Positions 13,301-25,836 of a stretch of DNA of 64,000 nucleotides are shown piece after piece. The notes beneath the pieces were generated by a model. That model was not told where the DNA came from, did no database searches, and was given only the letters and a program-made list of their open reading frames with translations. Positions within the stretch are counted from its first letter, which is position 1. Each line of letters opens with the position of its first letter. A program made the translations under genes and the position numbers. The DNA is from Blastomyces gilchristii SLH14081 (taxonomy: Eukaryota > Ascomycota > Eurotiomycetes > Onygenales > Ajellomycetaceae), in the NCBI RefSeq assembly GCF_000003855.2, contig NW_003101675.1, positions 641,728-705,727 on the forward strand, in the 5' to 3' direction.

Positions 13301-14764
13301 CATTGTTATTTTCTCTTTAAATTATTATTATCTGATCTCTTCAAGCTGCTGTTTATAAATTTGAATAGAAGCTAATCTTTTCTCTATTTTATTAGAGCAT
13401 TTTTATAGTTATCTTCTAAATCTTTCTTCAATACAATGTAATTGACACAGACAGACACTGATTCATTCTTTAAGTGAGAAGATATATAGACTGATCAGTA
13501 GTTGAAAGTAATATGTTCTGATCAGTTACAGTTAATACACACTTCTTATTAACATTAATCAGTGACTTCTTTGAGAGTAATCTCAGAAACTCAAAAGCCT
13601 GTTCAGACAGTGAAGACTCTTGCTTATGTATAGATATTTAAGTTTACTCAGTTCATAGCATCTGTGTCATTGTTATTATTTCTTAGTACAGATGTATAAG
13701 TGACCGAAATGTAATATCTTCTATCACTGTTCTATATACTCTTGAGCTTGATAAGACAGTCATTCAATGTCTGAAGTTGTATGCAGAAATCTTTATAAGA
13801 CTGATCTTCATCTATAGTTGTAAGAGTCTGTAAGAGTTCAAAAGTTAATATCTTCTTGAGTATACTAATCTTCATTCAATTCTCTTAAGGTTGTTCACCT
13901 GCTTCTAGAATCTTGATATCAAAGTCAGAGATGAATATTGTAAGAGAAGTGTTTCTCTGTCAGACACTCTGTAATTAATTTAATACTTTCTGTTATATAG
14001 TAGTATCTTAGAACAGATTATTAAGATGTTTAATAATATTATCAGATGTTTGTAATACTGATTCACATGCTATCATTTATGAATAGAACTTCTGTCTTAT
14101 ATGATTCTTCAATTGATCATTTATATATCAATCTTGATTAGTTAATGAACTGATGATATCTTTATCTATGCTTAGCTTTGTAAGCATTTTCAATCTTTAT
14201 AATGAATAAAGAGTGAGATTAGAAGTATTGAAATATGTAAGAGTATCTAAATATTTCTTTAACACTTATATCATATTCATATCTGATTCAGTCAGTATTG
14301 AAATTGCTTGTGTAGAGGTTTCTAGTTAAGATAATTGTTAAATTTCCTTATATTGATGTTATTGAGTTGCATGTATATCAGCTATCTGCTGCTGTTATAA
14401 CTTCAATATTACTCAGAGTTCCTGTGACACTGTATCTATACTCGCATTCAAGAGTTCTCTCATATTATTATTAGACATAGTTATATTGTTCATCAGATGT
14501 GTAGTTTCTGCAGAATTGAAAGAAATGTAATCTTATGAATCTCTCATATATCTAAGATGTCAGAACTCTCAGACCTTTCACTGATATTCTCTTTGTAAGA
14601 TCTTGTTATAGAGTTAGAGTGACTGATGAGCAAGCTTCTATCTAGAGACTCAATATTCACTTAACTGTTTGATTGTTTCTCTATTTCTTACACATTGTTA
14701 CATGTTCGAATATATTCTCAATGAATAATCATTTCTAATAAGAAGACAATGAATATTTTTCTAG
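13301..14764 (-). pseudogene. Decayed Gypsy gag of element A
   Basis: On the minus strand near 13500-13550 the frame reads CINCN, stop, SEHITFN, a zinc knuckle (CX2CX4HX4C) with its last Cys changed to Tyr and one stop. The equivalent in element D keeps the last Cys. The gag start corresponds to the ATG at 43046 in D. Gag forms the virus-like particle and the knuckle binds element RNA. Confidence 0.65.
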
Positions 14765-15055
14765 TATAAGAGGCCTACACTGAATAGATCAGTATAATAT
14801 ATAGGTCTTATATAACAAAGAGAAAAACATTAAAGAAGGAAAAGAAAGAGAAAGTGTGAGAATCAGTGATTGAAGTGAATATTTATACACATATGCAGTG
14901 TGTACGCGGTGGAGCTTCGGGGCAGAAGAATAGGAATTCTGTGGGTTTTTCAGCTGAGAATCAGTGATCAAGAATGACCGAGAATCGGAGCTTTCAGCAG
15001 AATCTATGAAGTGTAAAGAAATAGTCTATATGATGATCGGGCGCAGCCCGCTACA
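14765..15055 (-). repeat. 5' LTR of element A, partly undecayed
   Basis: A 291-bp inverted copy of the G1 LTR, from TATAAGAGG (former TGTAAGAGG) to CGCTACA. Positions 14890-15055 still have many CG and GG sites, while the left third is decayed. An apparent 101-codon ORF (14964-15269) runs from this LTR into the pol of B and is not a gene. Confidence 0.85.
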
Positions 15056-17984
15056 TTATACTAAGTATAACAATTTTGAATATCTTGTTTTATCTTTTAA
15101 TCTTTGTAATACTTTAATCATCTTTGAGATCTATATAAATGAGACACTGCAGAGCCTTGTCAATGTCTTCTACATAGTATACTTGAATGACATTATAATC
15201 TTCTTAAAAATGAAAGAAGAATATGATATCTATATTCAAGAAGTATTGAGTTACTTGAGACAGTATTAACTCTATATAAATACTGAGAAATGCTAATCCT
15301 ACATGCCGAAGATTGATTTCTTAGATTATATTATTAAGATTAATGACATTTCAATGAACAGAAGTCAGATCTCTGTCATTAAGAACTGATCAGTGCTGTA
15401 AATGTACTGCAAGATGCAGGTATTTGTAGAATTTATAAATTTCTATAGATAATTCATCTATACATATTCACAGATAACTGTCTCTCTTATAGATCTGTTA
15501 AAGAGAAGTGTTAAAGACAGAAAAACAGAACTGTTTATTCTCACTCAAGATCTTATAAGAGTATTTATAGAATTGAAATAAGCTTTTACAGATATCACAA
15601 TACTGAATCACTTTAATCTCAACTTACTTAGTCAGTGTGAGACTGATATATTCAGAAATAAGATCTGTGAAATCTTTTCACAGTTAATATCAGAGATCTT
15701 TCAACATTGAAATAATTAAGAGATAATAGTTTCTGAGAATACAGACAATGAAATATCTGTAAGAGAAGACTTTTTTATAAAGTCTATATAACACTGTGAA
15801 TAGAGATCAGTGATTTTCTTCTTCAAGAAGTTATCACTTATATAGAGAAGATATAATACTTATAATCAAGAAATATTAGTAATTATTAAATGCTTTAAGA
15901 TCTAGTGATATTATCTTCAAAGTAGTAAGTACTTAGTGTAAGTTCTCACTGATTATGTAAATCTGCATTACTTCTTAATAACAAAGAGCTTGATAAGATA
16001 TTGAGTTAGATAAATAAAGCTGCTTTTAAAGTATGACTTCTATATTTAATACAGTTCAGATTGACTTAACTCTGCTAATATACTGTCTAAACAGTCTGAT
16101 TATAATATCATTGATGAGGAGAAGAATTCTATAAAAGAATCTCTATCATCACTGTAGAAGAAGTTAATTACAGAGAATTGAAATTCTCTGAAACTTGAAA
16201 ACAGTATTAGTAAGACAGCTGTATAACTCAGTATAGTAGATAAAAGAAAATTTAGGTCTCTGCAGAGAACTGATACTGAAGATTATAAACTTCTCATATT
16301 ATATCTTACTATTATTGAATTGATAAGAAATGAAATGATCTACAATCTTTCAATCTGACTACTTTTAGAAGTCATTGATAAGTTATAGCAGAAAAATATC
16401 TCTACTACAGCTCAAATTCAGAAATTGAAGAAGAAAGAATCTGATTTAAACTTGAAAAAGACAGACTCTGAGTAGAACAGTACTGCTAAGAAATCAAGTT
16501 ACTCATAACTAGAAGAATGTGAACTTCTACTGCTAAATAATTCAGTCTTCATCTCTTATAACAGAGCAGTGTATCAGAAGTTATTAAGATTTTATTATAA
16601 TAATCTTCATACTGAGTACTTCAGATTAGAGAAGACTGAAGAGCTTGAAAAATACAAATATATTTAAGACAAGCTTTAGACAGATGTCAAAGAGAATATT
16701 AAGACTTATAATATCTATTAAAGAATAAAGATCTCACAGTATAAGTAATATAGTGAGTTAATATCACTGTCTATTTCAAAGAACTCATGACAGAATCTAT
16801 TAATGAATTTCATAGTTAATCTACTGAAGTTCATAAGAGTTAAAGAATATAACTCAATTTCAATCATTATTAACTGCTTTATAAAGATAATCAAATATAT
16901 CTCTACTTATAAAAAGATTAAAGCCTCTGAATTAACTAATCTATTTTTAAATATCATTATTTATAATTACAGTGCTCTGAAATCATTGATAACAGATTAA
17001 GAATCTCTCTTCATCAGTAAATACTGATCAGCTTTTTACTATTATCTTATAATAAGATATCTTCTCAGTACTGCATTCTATCTGCAGATATATAATCAGA
17101 CTAAATATCAGAATCAGATATTAAAACAGCATCTTTAAGTATTTTATTTGTATTATTAGAATGATTGACTTAAACATCTTCTAACTGCTGAATTCATATA
17201 TAATAATACAAAGAATGTAATCTTAAAAGTATCTTCTTTCTATACTTATTATAAATATAATTCTTCATTACTTAGTAGTATTATAGATAATATTTCTAAG
17301 AGAAGAATAGACAGTCAGAATATTGAACAGATACAGAGAATAAAGTACTTCTTAACATCAGAAGTAAAAGCTAGATTGAAACTTTTAAATAAAATTCATA
17401 AGAAGATAATGAAAAGTATTCACTATGTTTAGAAGCAGTAGATAGAATACTATAATTAAAAACATCTTTCAATAAAGTTCTTGATAGAGAATCAAGTACT
17501 ACTTTTAGCAAAGAATATCAAGATAATAGAATTATATAAAAGGCTCAGTGAGTGATAACTAGAATCTTTCTTAGTAATAAGAATGATAAGTAAGTAGATA
17601 TATAAGTTGAAATTAATCTCAGAATTGAAATCAATTCATTCTATTTTTTATATTTTCTATTTAAAGCTCTATAAGCAATACTTCAGAGTAGAGCTGTCTC
17701 AGCTGAATAGTATTGAGATTAAGAGTGATACTGAATATCTTACAAAGAAAATATTAAAAAAGTGAATATATTACAGCAAGCTTTAATATCTTGTTAAATA
17801 AGAGAATTATTCATTGTCAGAGAATTCATGAGAACTACTTAAGCATTTGAAAAATACTGAGAAAGAGATTGTAAGCTATGAGACAGCTAGTAGAGACTGT
17901 CTTGTTACATATCAGAGATATTAAGTAAGAAATACTACTTAAGACTTCTTATTTTTCTCAAAAAAAAGAGTTTTTTAAAGATGA
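15056..17984 (+). pseudogene. Gypsy element B pol (RT, RNase H, integrase, chromodomain), decayed
   Basis: RT is seen at once: YLVLSFNLCN, then VYLNDIIIF near 15175 (YLDD box with D changed to N), then YCKMQVFVEFINFYR. RNase H follows (ITILNHFN near 15600). The integrase core has TAFYLQIYNQTKYQNQ around 17070. A chromodomain lies at 17768-17880 (KYLVK, stop, ENYSLSENS, stop, ELLKHL), with stops exactly at expected Trp codons. Element A has cut off gag, protease and the start of RT. The family differs from G1 and Y and resembles the chromovirus branch of Gypsy. Confidence 0.8.
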
Positions 17985-18779
17985 TGTCACAGTAATAAGC
18001 TGATGTTTTATGAACTCTGTAGCACTCTTCTTCTATTTTCTTCAAAGAGTTTTTTTTAGAAGTTTAATGAGACTATATAACTGTAAAATTCCTGAAGCAG
18101 TTAAGAGAAAGAGATATTTAAAATCAATAAGATTAATATTTTTAATTCATAAGTCACTGCTATTCTAATAGAGCTGCAGCTTATAGAAAAAGTAAAAAGA
18201 GAGATCAGAGTCTACTCATTAATAATCTTATTCTTATTAAACTCATTCTTCACTGTTGAAGTCTCTGACACTGATATCTTTATCTGCTGTGAAGTTAGCA
18301 CTGCAGTGCTGCAGAAGAGCATGCTGTAGAAGAGTATAAGAGATATATAAAGTATTAACTCATCAATTTACAAAGTATCTTAATTATCCGCTTTAATTGA
18401 AGTGAGATTCTCTTCAATCAGTGATTAATCTTTATGTTACTTTCAATAGCAGTGCTTACTGACTTCTTCTTCTTAGAGTCAGTTATTCTGAGGTATTTTT
18501 TCATCTCAGAGACTCATACTTTCATCTTCTTTTATAGATGAGTAAGAGAGATCTTCTCAGTCTTGATAAAATTCACTAATACTTGAAGCTCTGAAACTCT
18601 TACTCTGTACTACTTAAGCATCTGAGCTTCTTATCAGAACTGATATAATATCTTCTTATAAAATAATACTTACAGAGAGATAGAAGTTATTGTTACAGAT
18701 ATAATAAAAATAACAAAAGTAAGAGAAGAAGTAAATGTATAAAATTCCTTCTTTCTTTAGCTACTTAGCATAGCACAGA
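17985..18779 (+). other. Probable 3' LTR start of element B and flanking decayed DNA
   Basis: After the chromodomain, the sequence GATGATGTCACAGTAATAAG gives a plausible LTR start at TGTCAC (17985), as in other chromoviruses where TGTCAC follows pol directly. I could not find the other LTR of B or the end of this one. On the minus strand from about 18700 to 18400 a coherent charged frame with few stops (KKYLRITDSKKKK) suggests a decayed coding region of unknown kind. Confidence 0.4.
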
Positions 18780-18819
18780 CATGTGACAGTACTAATCAGA
18801 GATCACATCAGAGTCTTCT

Positions 18820-19274
18820 CACAGAGAGAAGATAAAGAAACTGCAGAAGTCTGCAGACTCAACTCAGCAGTATCTTGAGAAGAGCTCAGATATGCTACAG
18901 AAGAAAAACTACAGATTAAACTTCTCAGAATCACTGTTCTCAGAATCAAGCTCTCTCTGAGATTCTCTCTGAATGATTACACAGAGTCATATATCACTGT
19001 GTTAATTGAGAGAGAGAGCAGTACTGCAGTGATAATAGAGAGAGTAAAGAAAGAATCAGTTACTGATGAACTGATCAGCAGAAGAAATAACACCTTATCA
19101 CAAGACACAGCTTCTACTGCCACAGCTGCAAGAGAAGCAGAAGAAGAAGAAGAAGAAGAAGAAGAAGAAGAAGATATAGCAATGAGAGCAGTACTTCTGC
19201 AGTCTGTCAACACTGCTATCTCTGCCTTCAACCTGACTTTCTTAACAGTTATGAAGACTGTAGCCACATCATGA
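18820..19274 (+). pseudogene. Unrecognised decayed ORF with poly-glutamate run
   Basis: The frame of 18999 is open for about 150 codons upstream to downstream, with one TGA near 18870. It includes SLNDYTESYITVL, then a serine/threonine-rich part, a run of about 12 Glu (GAA repeat, 19141-19174), and ends with NTAISAFNLTFLTVMKT. No domain is recognised. The opposite strand is also open over the repeat (poly-Ser), but that is the mirror of the GAA repeat. It lies downstream of element B and may be an accessory ORF or an independent fragment. Confidence 0.3.
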
Positions 19275-19351
19275 AAATGTTTAATCACTAGAAAGTATTA
19301 AAAATAAGTCTCTTATTATCTTTCAAGAATGATGCTCTCATACGCCCACTA

Positions 19352-19663
19352 TTGCAAATGAGAAAGAAGAGAGAAAAATGTGTTATAAAAGAAGAAGAAT
19401 CTTTTCAAAAAATTCTGTCACTACTGTTAACTTTGTCTCTAAAATATATAACTTTTGCAGAGAATTTCATATATAGAATGAAATATAATAGAAGATCTGT
19501 AAGTTACTTATTAACTATATTTTTCATATTAATATATAAGGAATTCACTTATCATAATGTGTTTAGTTTGAACAGAGATGAGAAAAGAAGATCTACACAG
19601 TTAGCAGAGAAACTCATCTATTTCTTTATATTATATGCAGGATATGTGCTATCAATTGATTGA
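19352..19663 (+). pseudogene. Unrecognised 103-codon ORF
   Basis: An open frame rich in Lys, Arg, Tyr and Ile with a hydrophobic segment near residues 51-61 (YLLTIFFILIY). The start region still has an undecayed ACGCCC. There is no recognisable motif and no second copy in the window. In AT-rich decayed DNA such a frame may be fortuitous. Confidence 0.25.
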
Positions 19664-20292
19664 TAACTATTACTATACAACAAAGATAATTTCTAAACTG
19701 ATAATCTTAAGAGTATTAGAACTATACTCTTAAAGAAGAGAGTATTGTTATATCTCTAACTGTATTAAGACTCTACTGCAGTTTCACACAGCTTATCACT
19801 TTTCTGTGCATAATTTTATTCATTTCACAGGCTGTTTGAACCAGTTTTCAATCACTCTATAACATTATTCAAATATATTATAGCAAGATCTGATTAATAA
19901 ATATAAGAACCTCACTTCTATACAAGATTAGCAGATTACTTCTTTATAGTAGTAAGATGCTGCTAAGGTATCACTTCAGCTATTCTTGCTCATAGAATAG
20001 AAGAAGAGTATTCACTCATTATCTATATAGAATAGCTAGATACTGACTTCTGATAAAAGAAGTCAGTGATTCATTTTTTCTTTTACAGAAATATATACAA
20101 GAGTTACTGCATTTCTCATACAATCTTCTTAGTATACTAAGTACTATATCTGTGATATCCTCACAATAACTTTGTAGCTCATGAGCTCGCTATTCAAGCA
20201 AGATAGTTAAGCTCACTTCTATAACTTCTCAAATAACTATCTCTACATAATGTCACTGACTAGTTACTGCTTCAGTTCTACTATGTTACATC
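19664..20292. other. Decayed intergenic DNA
   Basis: No gene recognised. A short inverted repeat (CTGACTTCT, then AGAAGTCAG) lies near 20045-20070. Similarity to the Y-family accessory region starts at about 20293. Confidence 0.4.
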
Positions 20293-20403
20293 TTCACTAT
20301 ATTATATCACTTATTCACTAACTTTTTTCATTCTTTAATCATCTTCTTCATCATCATCATCATTGACTGCTACTATCTCATTCGAGATTTCTATCTCTTC
20401 TTC

Positions 20404-20417
20404 TATTTAACATCTTC
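20404..20417. repeat. Target-site duplication of LINE copy 2, left
   Basis: TATTTAACATCTTC, repeated at 21964-21977 right after the AAT tail. The uninterrupted site is seen in the related element X near 24110-24120. Confidence 0.85.
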
Positions 20418-21963
20418 ATCTTGATTGGAATGAAAATGATTCTTCAAAGAAAATGCCTTCTCAACTTTACAGACTATGCTCTCTGATTAAAAATCAATTT
20501 TCTTCTTTAAATGTTGAAAAAGTGGATCATGAGAAGTTATCTCCCTGGAGAGAAAAGCTTGAATCTCTTATAGACTTACAAATAAGTGAACTATCAAAAG
20601 AGAAAGAATGTGAACAGCATTTGAAGAGAATTTCTACAATCAAGATAAAAGACTCTATTCTGATTTATTCAGATGGCTCAAAGAATGAGAATCTGAATAG
20701 ATTAGGCGCAGGCATTGCTTATACTGAAGATAATATCAATTTTATCTCAGATTTCTGGAATCTAGGCTGTGAATCTGAAGTCTTTGATGCTGAACTATTT
20801 GCAATAGTGAAAGCTTTCAAACTCATAGAAATAAAATCTCATAAAAGAGGAAATAGTTTGAAAGAGGCATGGATATTCTCTGATAGTCAAGCTGCTTTAA
20901 AAAGACTTAGAAATAGTCAGATTCATAATGATCAAATGAATCTTGAACTGATCTTAAACTCTGTTTTGAAAATTCAAAAGAGAAGAACATCAAAGCTGAT
21001 AATTCATCTGCACTGGGTTCCTGCTCATATGAATATTCATGGCAATGAATTGGCTGATTCAGCTGCAAAAAAGAGTGCAGAATTAAGCAGATCTATTCAA
21101 AAAGTTATGTCCTGATGTTTTATAAAGAGAAAAATAAAAGAATCTTGTTTAGACAAGTGGAATGAAAGCTGGCAGAAACAAAAGAAGAGTATACATTATT
21201 CAAGATTTGAAACAAAACCCAAGTGGAAATCTTGTTCAATTAAATGTAAAAAGAAAATATTCTCATCTATAATACAGCTGAAACTAGGACATGACTATTT
21301 CAAATCTTATATACAAAGATTTGATGATAGATTTGACTCAATAGAATGCTCATTCTGCAATGCAAATGAGAATCCTGAGCATATTGTAATGCACTGTGCG
21401 TTATACAATAGTCTCAGAGTCAGATTGAAAGAGAAGTATGATCTAAATCAATTAAATATGAGATTCTTATTCTCAACTGAGACAGGAATTAAATATTTAA
21501 TAGACTTTCTATCAGAAACTCAAGCAGCTACAAGAAAATGGCTAAATTCAGAATTATCTGAATATGAAGAGGAGGAAATCAATCAGATATAGTCTGTTAA
21601 AACAGCTATATACTATCTTTTAATAATTTGTTTTGTTACAGTCTTTCTTTACTTTATCTTTTTCTTTCAATTTCTTTCTGTCTATCTATTTAATGTGTCT
21701 ATCTTTAAGACTGTGTTCTCTTTTCCTTTGTCATGATATTGTCAAATGATTTCAAAGTATCAGAAGATGTTAAAACACTGCAATTTGTAAACAGTTTTTG
21801 TATTCTGAGCTGGAAGTTTCTGATTTTGCATATCTGAAATTGATGAATGTATAATAGTTAACTTTACAGATATAGGAAAAACCCTGAGAACTAAAAGTTC
21901 TCAGGTAGATGTCATAGTCTCTGACTGCATACATCTATAATTGAAGAATAATAATAATAATAA
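20418..21963 (+). mobile_element. 5'-truncated LINE copy 2
   Basis: 1.55 kb matching the 3' part of the LINE at 3470-9580 (from about 8030). It ends in (AAT)n and is flanked by a 14-bp duplication. 5' truncation plus target duplication is what target-primed reverse transcription produces. This copy keeps TGG codons and CG sites that the longer copy has lost, so it is younger or was spared decay. Confidence 0.9.
20420..21592 (+). pseudogene. C-terminal LINE ORF2: RNase H plus Cys-His tail, one premature TGA
   Basis: One frame runs from the truncation point to the TAG at 21592, broken only by TGA at 21113-21115. From the ATG at 20453, RNase H has all four acidic residues in their usual settings: YSDGS, DAELFA, FSDSQAAL and GNELADSAAK. 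HWVPAH, the conserved stretch before the last Asp, is also intact. After the TGA comes CSFCNANENPEHIVMHC, a CX2CX7HX4C motif typical of the ORF2 end in I/Tad LINEs. There is no RT or endonuclease, so it cannot move on its own. Confidence 0.85.
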
Positions 21964-21977
21964 TATTTAACATCTTC
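21964..21977. repeat. Target-site duplication of LINE copy 2, right
   Basis: TATTTAACATCTTC, identical to 20404-20417. Confidence 0.85.
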
Positions 21978-22225
21978 TATCTGTTTATTTATCACATTAT
22001 GCATGTTTCCGGCAATGACCTCTCATTCTTATAATAAGTACTATGATAGTGCTCATATCAGACAGTTCATTAGCAGTAAGTATAACATATTGTGAAATAT
22101 GACCAGAACTAGTTTATCTTCTAATAATTATCAGAATGTACTATTATGATTAACATATCTTCTTCATCTTCTTATACACTCTCAATCTTCTTTTTCTAGT
22201 AAGCATCTGATCATGTTTTCTAATT

Positions 22226-23676
22226 GTGTTTTATATAAATGCAGATACTGATATGATTGTTTTGATTTATATAGAGTCTTCACATATTGACAGATCTGTA
22301 TCTGTAGATAATAGTGAACATCTCAATGTTGAATTATTAATTAAGAACTTGAAGAATGTAATAATGAAGAAATTGTCTATATTATATATAGTCAGATCTT
22401 CTGCATTCTTTTCTACCTCTTCTGCTATTTCTCTCAAATCTTCTACACTTGTCTCCGCATCTAGTTCTTCTGCTCTCGCTACCTCTGCTCTTACTACTCT
22501 CACTTTTACTACTTCTGCTTCTTCTGCCTCTGCTGCTTCTGCTGTCATTATCAGCTCTCTTCCTTTCAAGAAGATGTTATATGAACTTGATAAATCACAT
22601 TTCTCAGCATGTATACTTCTGCTCTTCTTACTAATCTCTAGAACAATTTATTATATAAAGACTGTGTATAATATAACTATTTAAAGCTCAGTCACAGACA
22701 CTGATTATTATATTTATTTTAAGTATTTATAATGAGATAATTATGCATTTATATCAGAGAATTATTCTTCTTCTCAACAGTATTAAGAGTATAAGTCTTT
22801 TCTTTTTTATCTTCTCTTCTAATACTAATTTTTCTAGGGAAAATTGTTATAAGTTTTATTATACATAAAGTCATGACATTCACAGATATCAAGAAACTTT
22901 TTACAACTGTTAAAGTCAATATTATAAGTATATCTACTCTGATAAATATCTTTGAAATAATAGACTCATATCAGTCTATTCTCCGACATTTATTATCTGA
23001 CTTCATGATGCAGATAAAGAATATCTATGTTTTCAGAAACAGAAATGAGAATATTATACTCTTTTACACTCACAGATATGAGACTTATATACCTCATCTG
23101 AGATATTATTGTAAGAATAAGCTGTTCATGTACTGTATTCTGCTTTCTGTATTTCTCTGTGTCTCGCTCTCTCTTTCTGAGAAGTCTTGTATATGTTGTA
23201 ACTATGTATACAACTTTAAGATTAGTCAGTGTTCATTCAGTAACTGTTCTTATCTCTGATTTTGCAGTTTTATACACTAATAATAATTTCTTAGTTACTT
23301 CAGTGTCAGAGGCTATTTTAATTGAAGATGATAATACTACTAAAGACTACTCTCTCTCACTCTTAAGATTCTTCTATCACTTTTCTCTTTCTTCTCTGCA
23401 GAGAAGGTTATGTGCATATCAGATTATAAGTATTTAATCTCAGATAACTTCTACTGTTATTCATCTAATTCTGTACTCTCTTCTTCTTCAGTTTCTTTTA
23501 TCTTCATGCTCTCTACTATAACTTCTGATTCTGCAAATTCTGTACTCTTCTCTAATTTTTCTACACACATATATACACATTTCTATATTGAAATTTCAGT
23601 CAATCTTGTGATAAACAATATCAATGTCATACACAGAGTAATAGATAAAGCAGAGACATGCATAGTGTTATTATAA
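22226..23676 (+). pseudogene. Antisense accessory ORFs of Y-family element W
   Basis: Open stretches at 22226-22684, 22873-23259, 23159-23437 and 23410-23676, alternating between two frames. They are coded opposite to the element's own gag-pol. The first has an acidic start, then SLIKNLKNVIMKKL and a long Ser/Thr/Ala-rich linker, then FKKMLYELDKSHFS. The second has DIKKLFT and a YTHRYET stretch. The last has SVNLVINNINVIHRVI. The same blocks in the same order occur in X (24358-25830) and Y (40172-38294). The function is unknown. Frame changes suggest introns or decay. High Cys content is at least partly an artefact of CGN-to-TGN change. Confidence 0.5.
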
Positions 23677-23687
23677 GAGTAGCTTAT

Positions 23688-23854
23688 TGTAATTCAAAGA
23701 TTGCTTGAGCCAGCGTACGATTACAGGCGTACGCCGGCTTCTTATATACGTTATCTAAATTAATTAGTGGCTGCTATGACTCCTTTTACATTCGTAAGCA
23801 AGTTCGGAAGCGGCTGTGTTATTATTCAGCAGTCATACATTCTTCTGAATCACA
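23688..23854 (-). repeat. 3' LTR of element X
   Basis: About 167 bp, from TGTAATTCAAAG to CTGAATCACA, the inverse of the Y LTR (TGTGGTTCGG to TTTGAATCACA). It keeps several CG sites (GCGTACG, GTACGCCGG), unlike the internal sequence. Confidence 0.85.
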
Positions 23855-24357
23855 TTCTCCTTCATCAGATTCAGTCCCACTCATGTGATCATGATATATG
23901 CTCTAGCTTCATGTAAATTGATGTGTCACTAGTGTTTATAATAGTGTAGTCAATCTCTGATTCAGTTAGTATTCTGTGTACACTCTCACAAAAAAACTTT
24001 CACTATATTATATCACTTATTCACTAACTTTTTTCATTCTTCAATCATTTTCTTCATCATTATTATCATTATATATTGCTATCTTATTTAAGATTTCTAC
24101 TTCTTCTTCTGTTTAACATCTTCTATCTATTCATCTATCACATTGTATATATTTCTGGTAATGACTCTCTGTTCTCATAACAAGTGTCTTCATAGTGCTT
24201 ATATCAGACAGTTTGTTAGCAGTAAGTGTAACATATTATAAAATATAACTCAGACTTGTTTTCTTCTAATAATTATCAGAATATGTTATCATGAATGATA
24301 TATTCTCTTTATCTTCTTATATACTCTTAACTGTTTTTCTTCTCAGCAGACTTCTGA

Positions 24358-25836
24358 TTGTGTTTTTTAACACAATTTTGCATAAATGCAGATGCTGATA
24401 TGTTTCTTTTTATTCATATAGAATTTTTATATGTTAACAGATCTGTGTTTACTAATGATAGTGAACTCAATGTTAAATCATTAATTAAGAACTTAAAGAA
24501 TGTAATAATAAAGAAATTATCTATGTTATGTATAACTGAGTCTCTCATGTCTCTCTCTGCTGTCTCTGTTTCTTTTCCTGCTACTTTCTCTCAATCTTCT
24601 ATACTTGTCTCTGTATCTGGTTCTTCTGCTTCTGCTACCTCTGTTCTTACAACTCTTACTTCTGCTTTTACTACTTCTGCTTCCTCTGCCTCTGCTGCTT
24701 CTGCCTTTATTATCAGCTCTTTCTGTTTCAAGAAGATGTTGTATAGACTTGATAAATCATATTTCTCAGTGTGTATACTTCTGCTCTTCTTATCAATCTC
24801 TAAAACAATTTATTATATAAAGTCTGTATATAATATAACTATCTAAAGCTCAGTTGCAGATGCTGATTATTACATTTATTTTAAGTATTTATAATAAGAC
24901 AATTATTCATTTATATCAGAGAATCATCTCTCTTCTTAATAGTATTAAGATTGTAAGTCTTTTCTTTTTTCATTTTCTCTTTCTAATGCTGATTTTCTGA
25001 TTCTTAGAGAAAATTATTATGAGTTTTATTATATATGAAGTTGTAATATTTATAGATATTAAGAAACTTTTTATAACTGTAAAGTTCAATATTACAGAGA
25101 TATTTACTCTAATGAATTTCTTCAAAATAATAGATCTGTATTAGTCTATTCTCTGATATCTGTCATCTGACTTTGTAGTGCAGGCAAAAGATATTCATGT
25201 TTTCAGAAATAAGAACTCAGATATCATACTTTTTTACATCTGTAAGTATAAGACTTGTATATCTTGTCTGAGATATTATTGTGAGAATAAGCTGTTCATA
25301 CACTGTGTACTGCTTTCTGTATTTCTTCATGTCTCTCTCTCTCTTTCTGAGAAGCCTTATATATGTTGTAATTACATATAGAATTCTAAGATCAGTGAGT
25401 GTTTATTTGATAATTATTATCTCTGTTTTTACAGTTTTATATACTAACAATAGTTCTTAGTTACTTCAGTATCAGAGATCATTTTAATTGAAGATGATAA
25501 TATCACTGAGACTACTCTCTTTCACTCTTAAGCTTCTCTTATCATTCTCTCTTTCTTCTCTGTAGAAATGACTGTATACATACTAAGTTATAAGTGTTTA
25601 GCTCTGAGTGACTTTCACTATTAGTCATCTAATTCTGTACTCTCTCTCTCTTTCATTTCTTCTGTCTCTGTCTTCTCTACTCTGACTTCTGATTCTGTAA
25701 GTTCTGCACTCTTCTTCAATTTTTCTACACACACATGTACACATTTTTATATTGACAGTTCAGTGAATCTTGTGATAAATGATATTAATGTTGTACACAA
25801 AGCAGTAGAGAAATCAGAGACATATATAATATTATT
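24358..25836 (+). pseudogene. Antisense accessory ORFs of element X
   Basis: Blocks at 24358-24846 and 25178-25381, with a decayed end to about 25836, match those of W and Y in order and spacing. The first has the same acidic N-terminus, LIKNLKNVI segment, Ser-rich linker and FKKMLYRLDKSYFS end. The transcribed strand would be opposite to gag-pol. No known domain is recognised. Confidence 0.5.

Larger units (their letters stand above)
9582..15055 (-). mobile_element. Gypsy element A (family G1, minus strand), 3' LTR truncated by LINE
   Basis: Right-hand (5') LTR 14765-15055; left-hand (3') LTR only 9582-9660, because the LINE is joined within it. The internal part is colinear in reverse with element D (42474-49145). 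With the lost LTR part restored, its length of about 5.7 kb agrees with D without its insertion. A lies inside Gypsy element B, whose pol resumes at 15056. Confidence 0.8.
20293..23687 (-). mobile_element. Y-family Gypsy fragment W (minus strand), split by a LINE
   Basis: 20293-20417 and 21978-23687 align with the 3' accessory region of X (about 24000-25850) and, reversed, of Y (about 38280-40110). The outer LTR is missing on the left and pol is missing altogether. At 23687 the fragment abuts the LTR of X. A gag plus 5' LTR piece of the same orientation lies on the far side of X (41212-42166) and may be its other end. Confidence 0.7.

Noticed and set aside
14964..15269. 101-codon ORF carrying an RT segment
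   Set aside because: It starts in the LTR of element A and only later enters the pol of B; a chance fusion across an insertion border.
18977..19288. Minus-strand poly-serine ORF of 103 codons
   Set aside because: It is the mirror of the GAA repeat; the plus-strand frame extends further and is more coherent.
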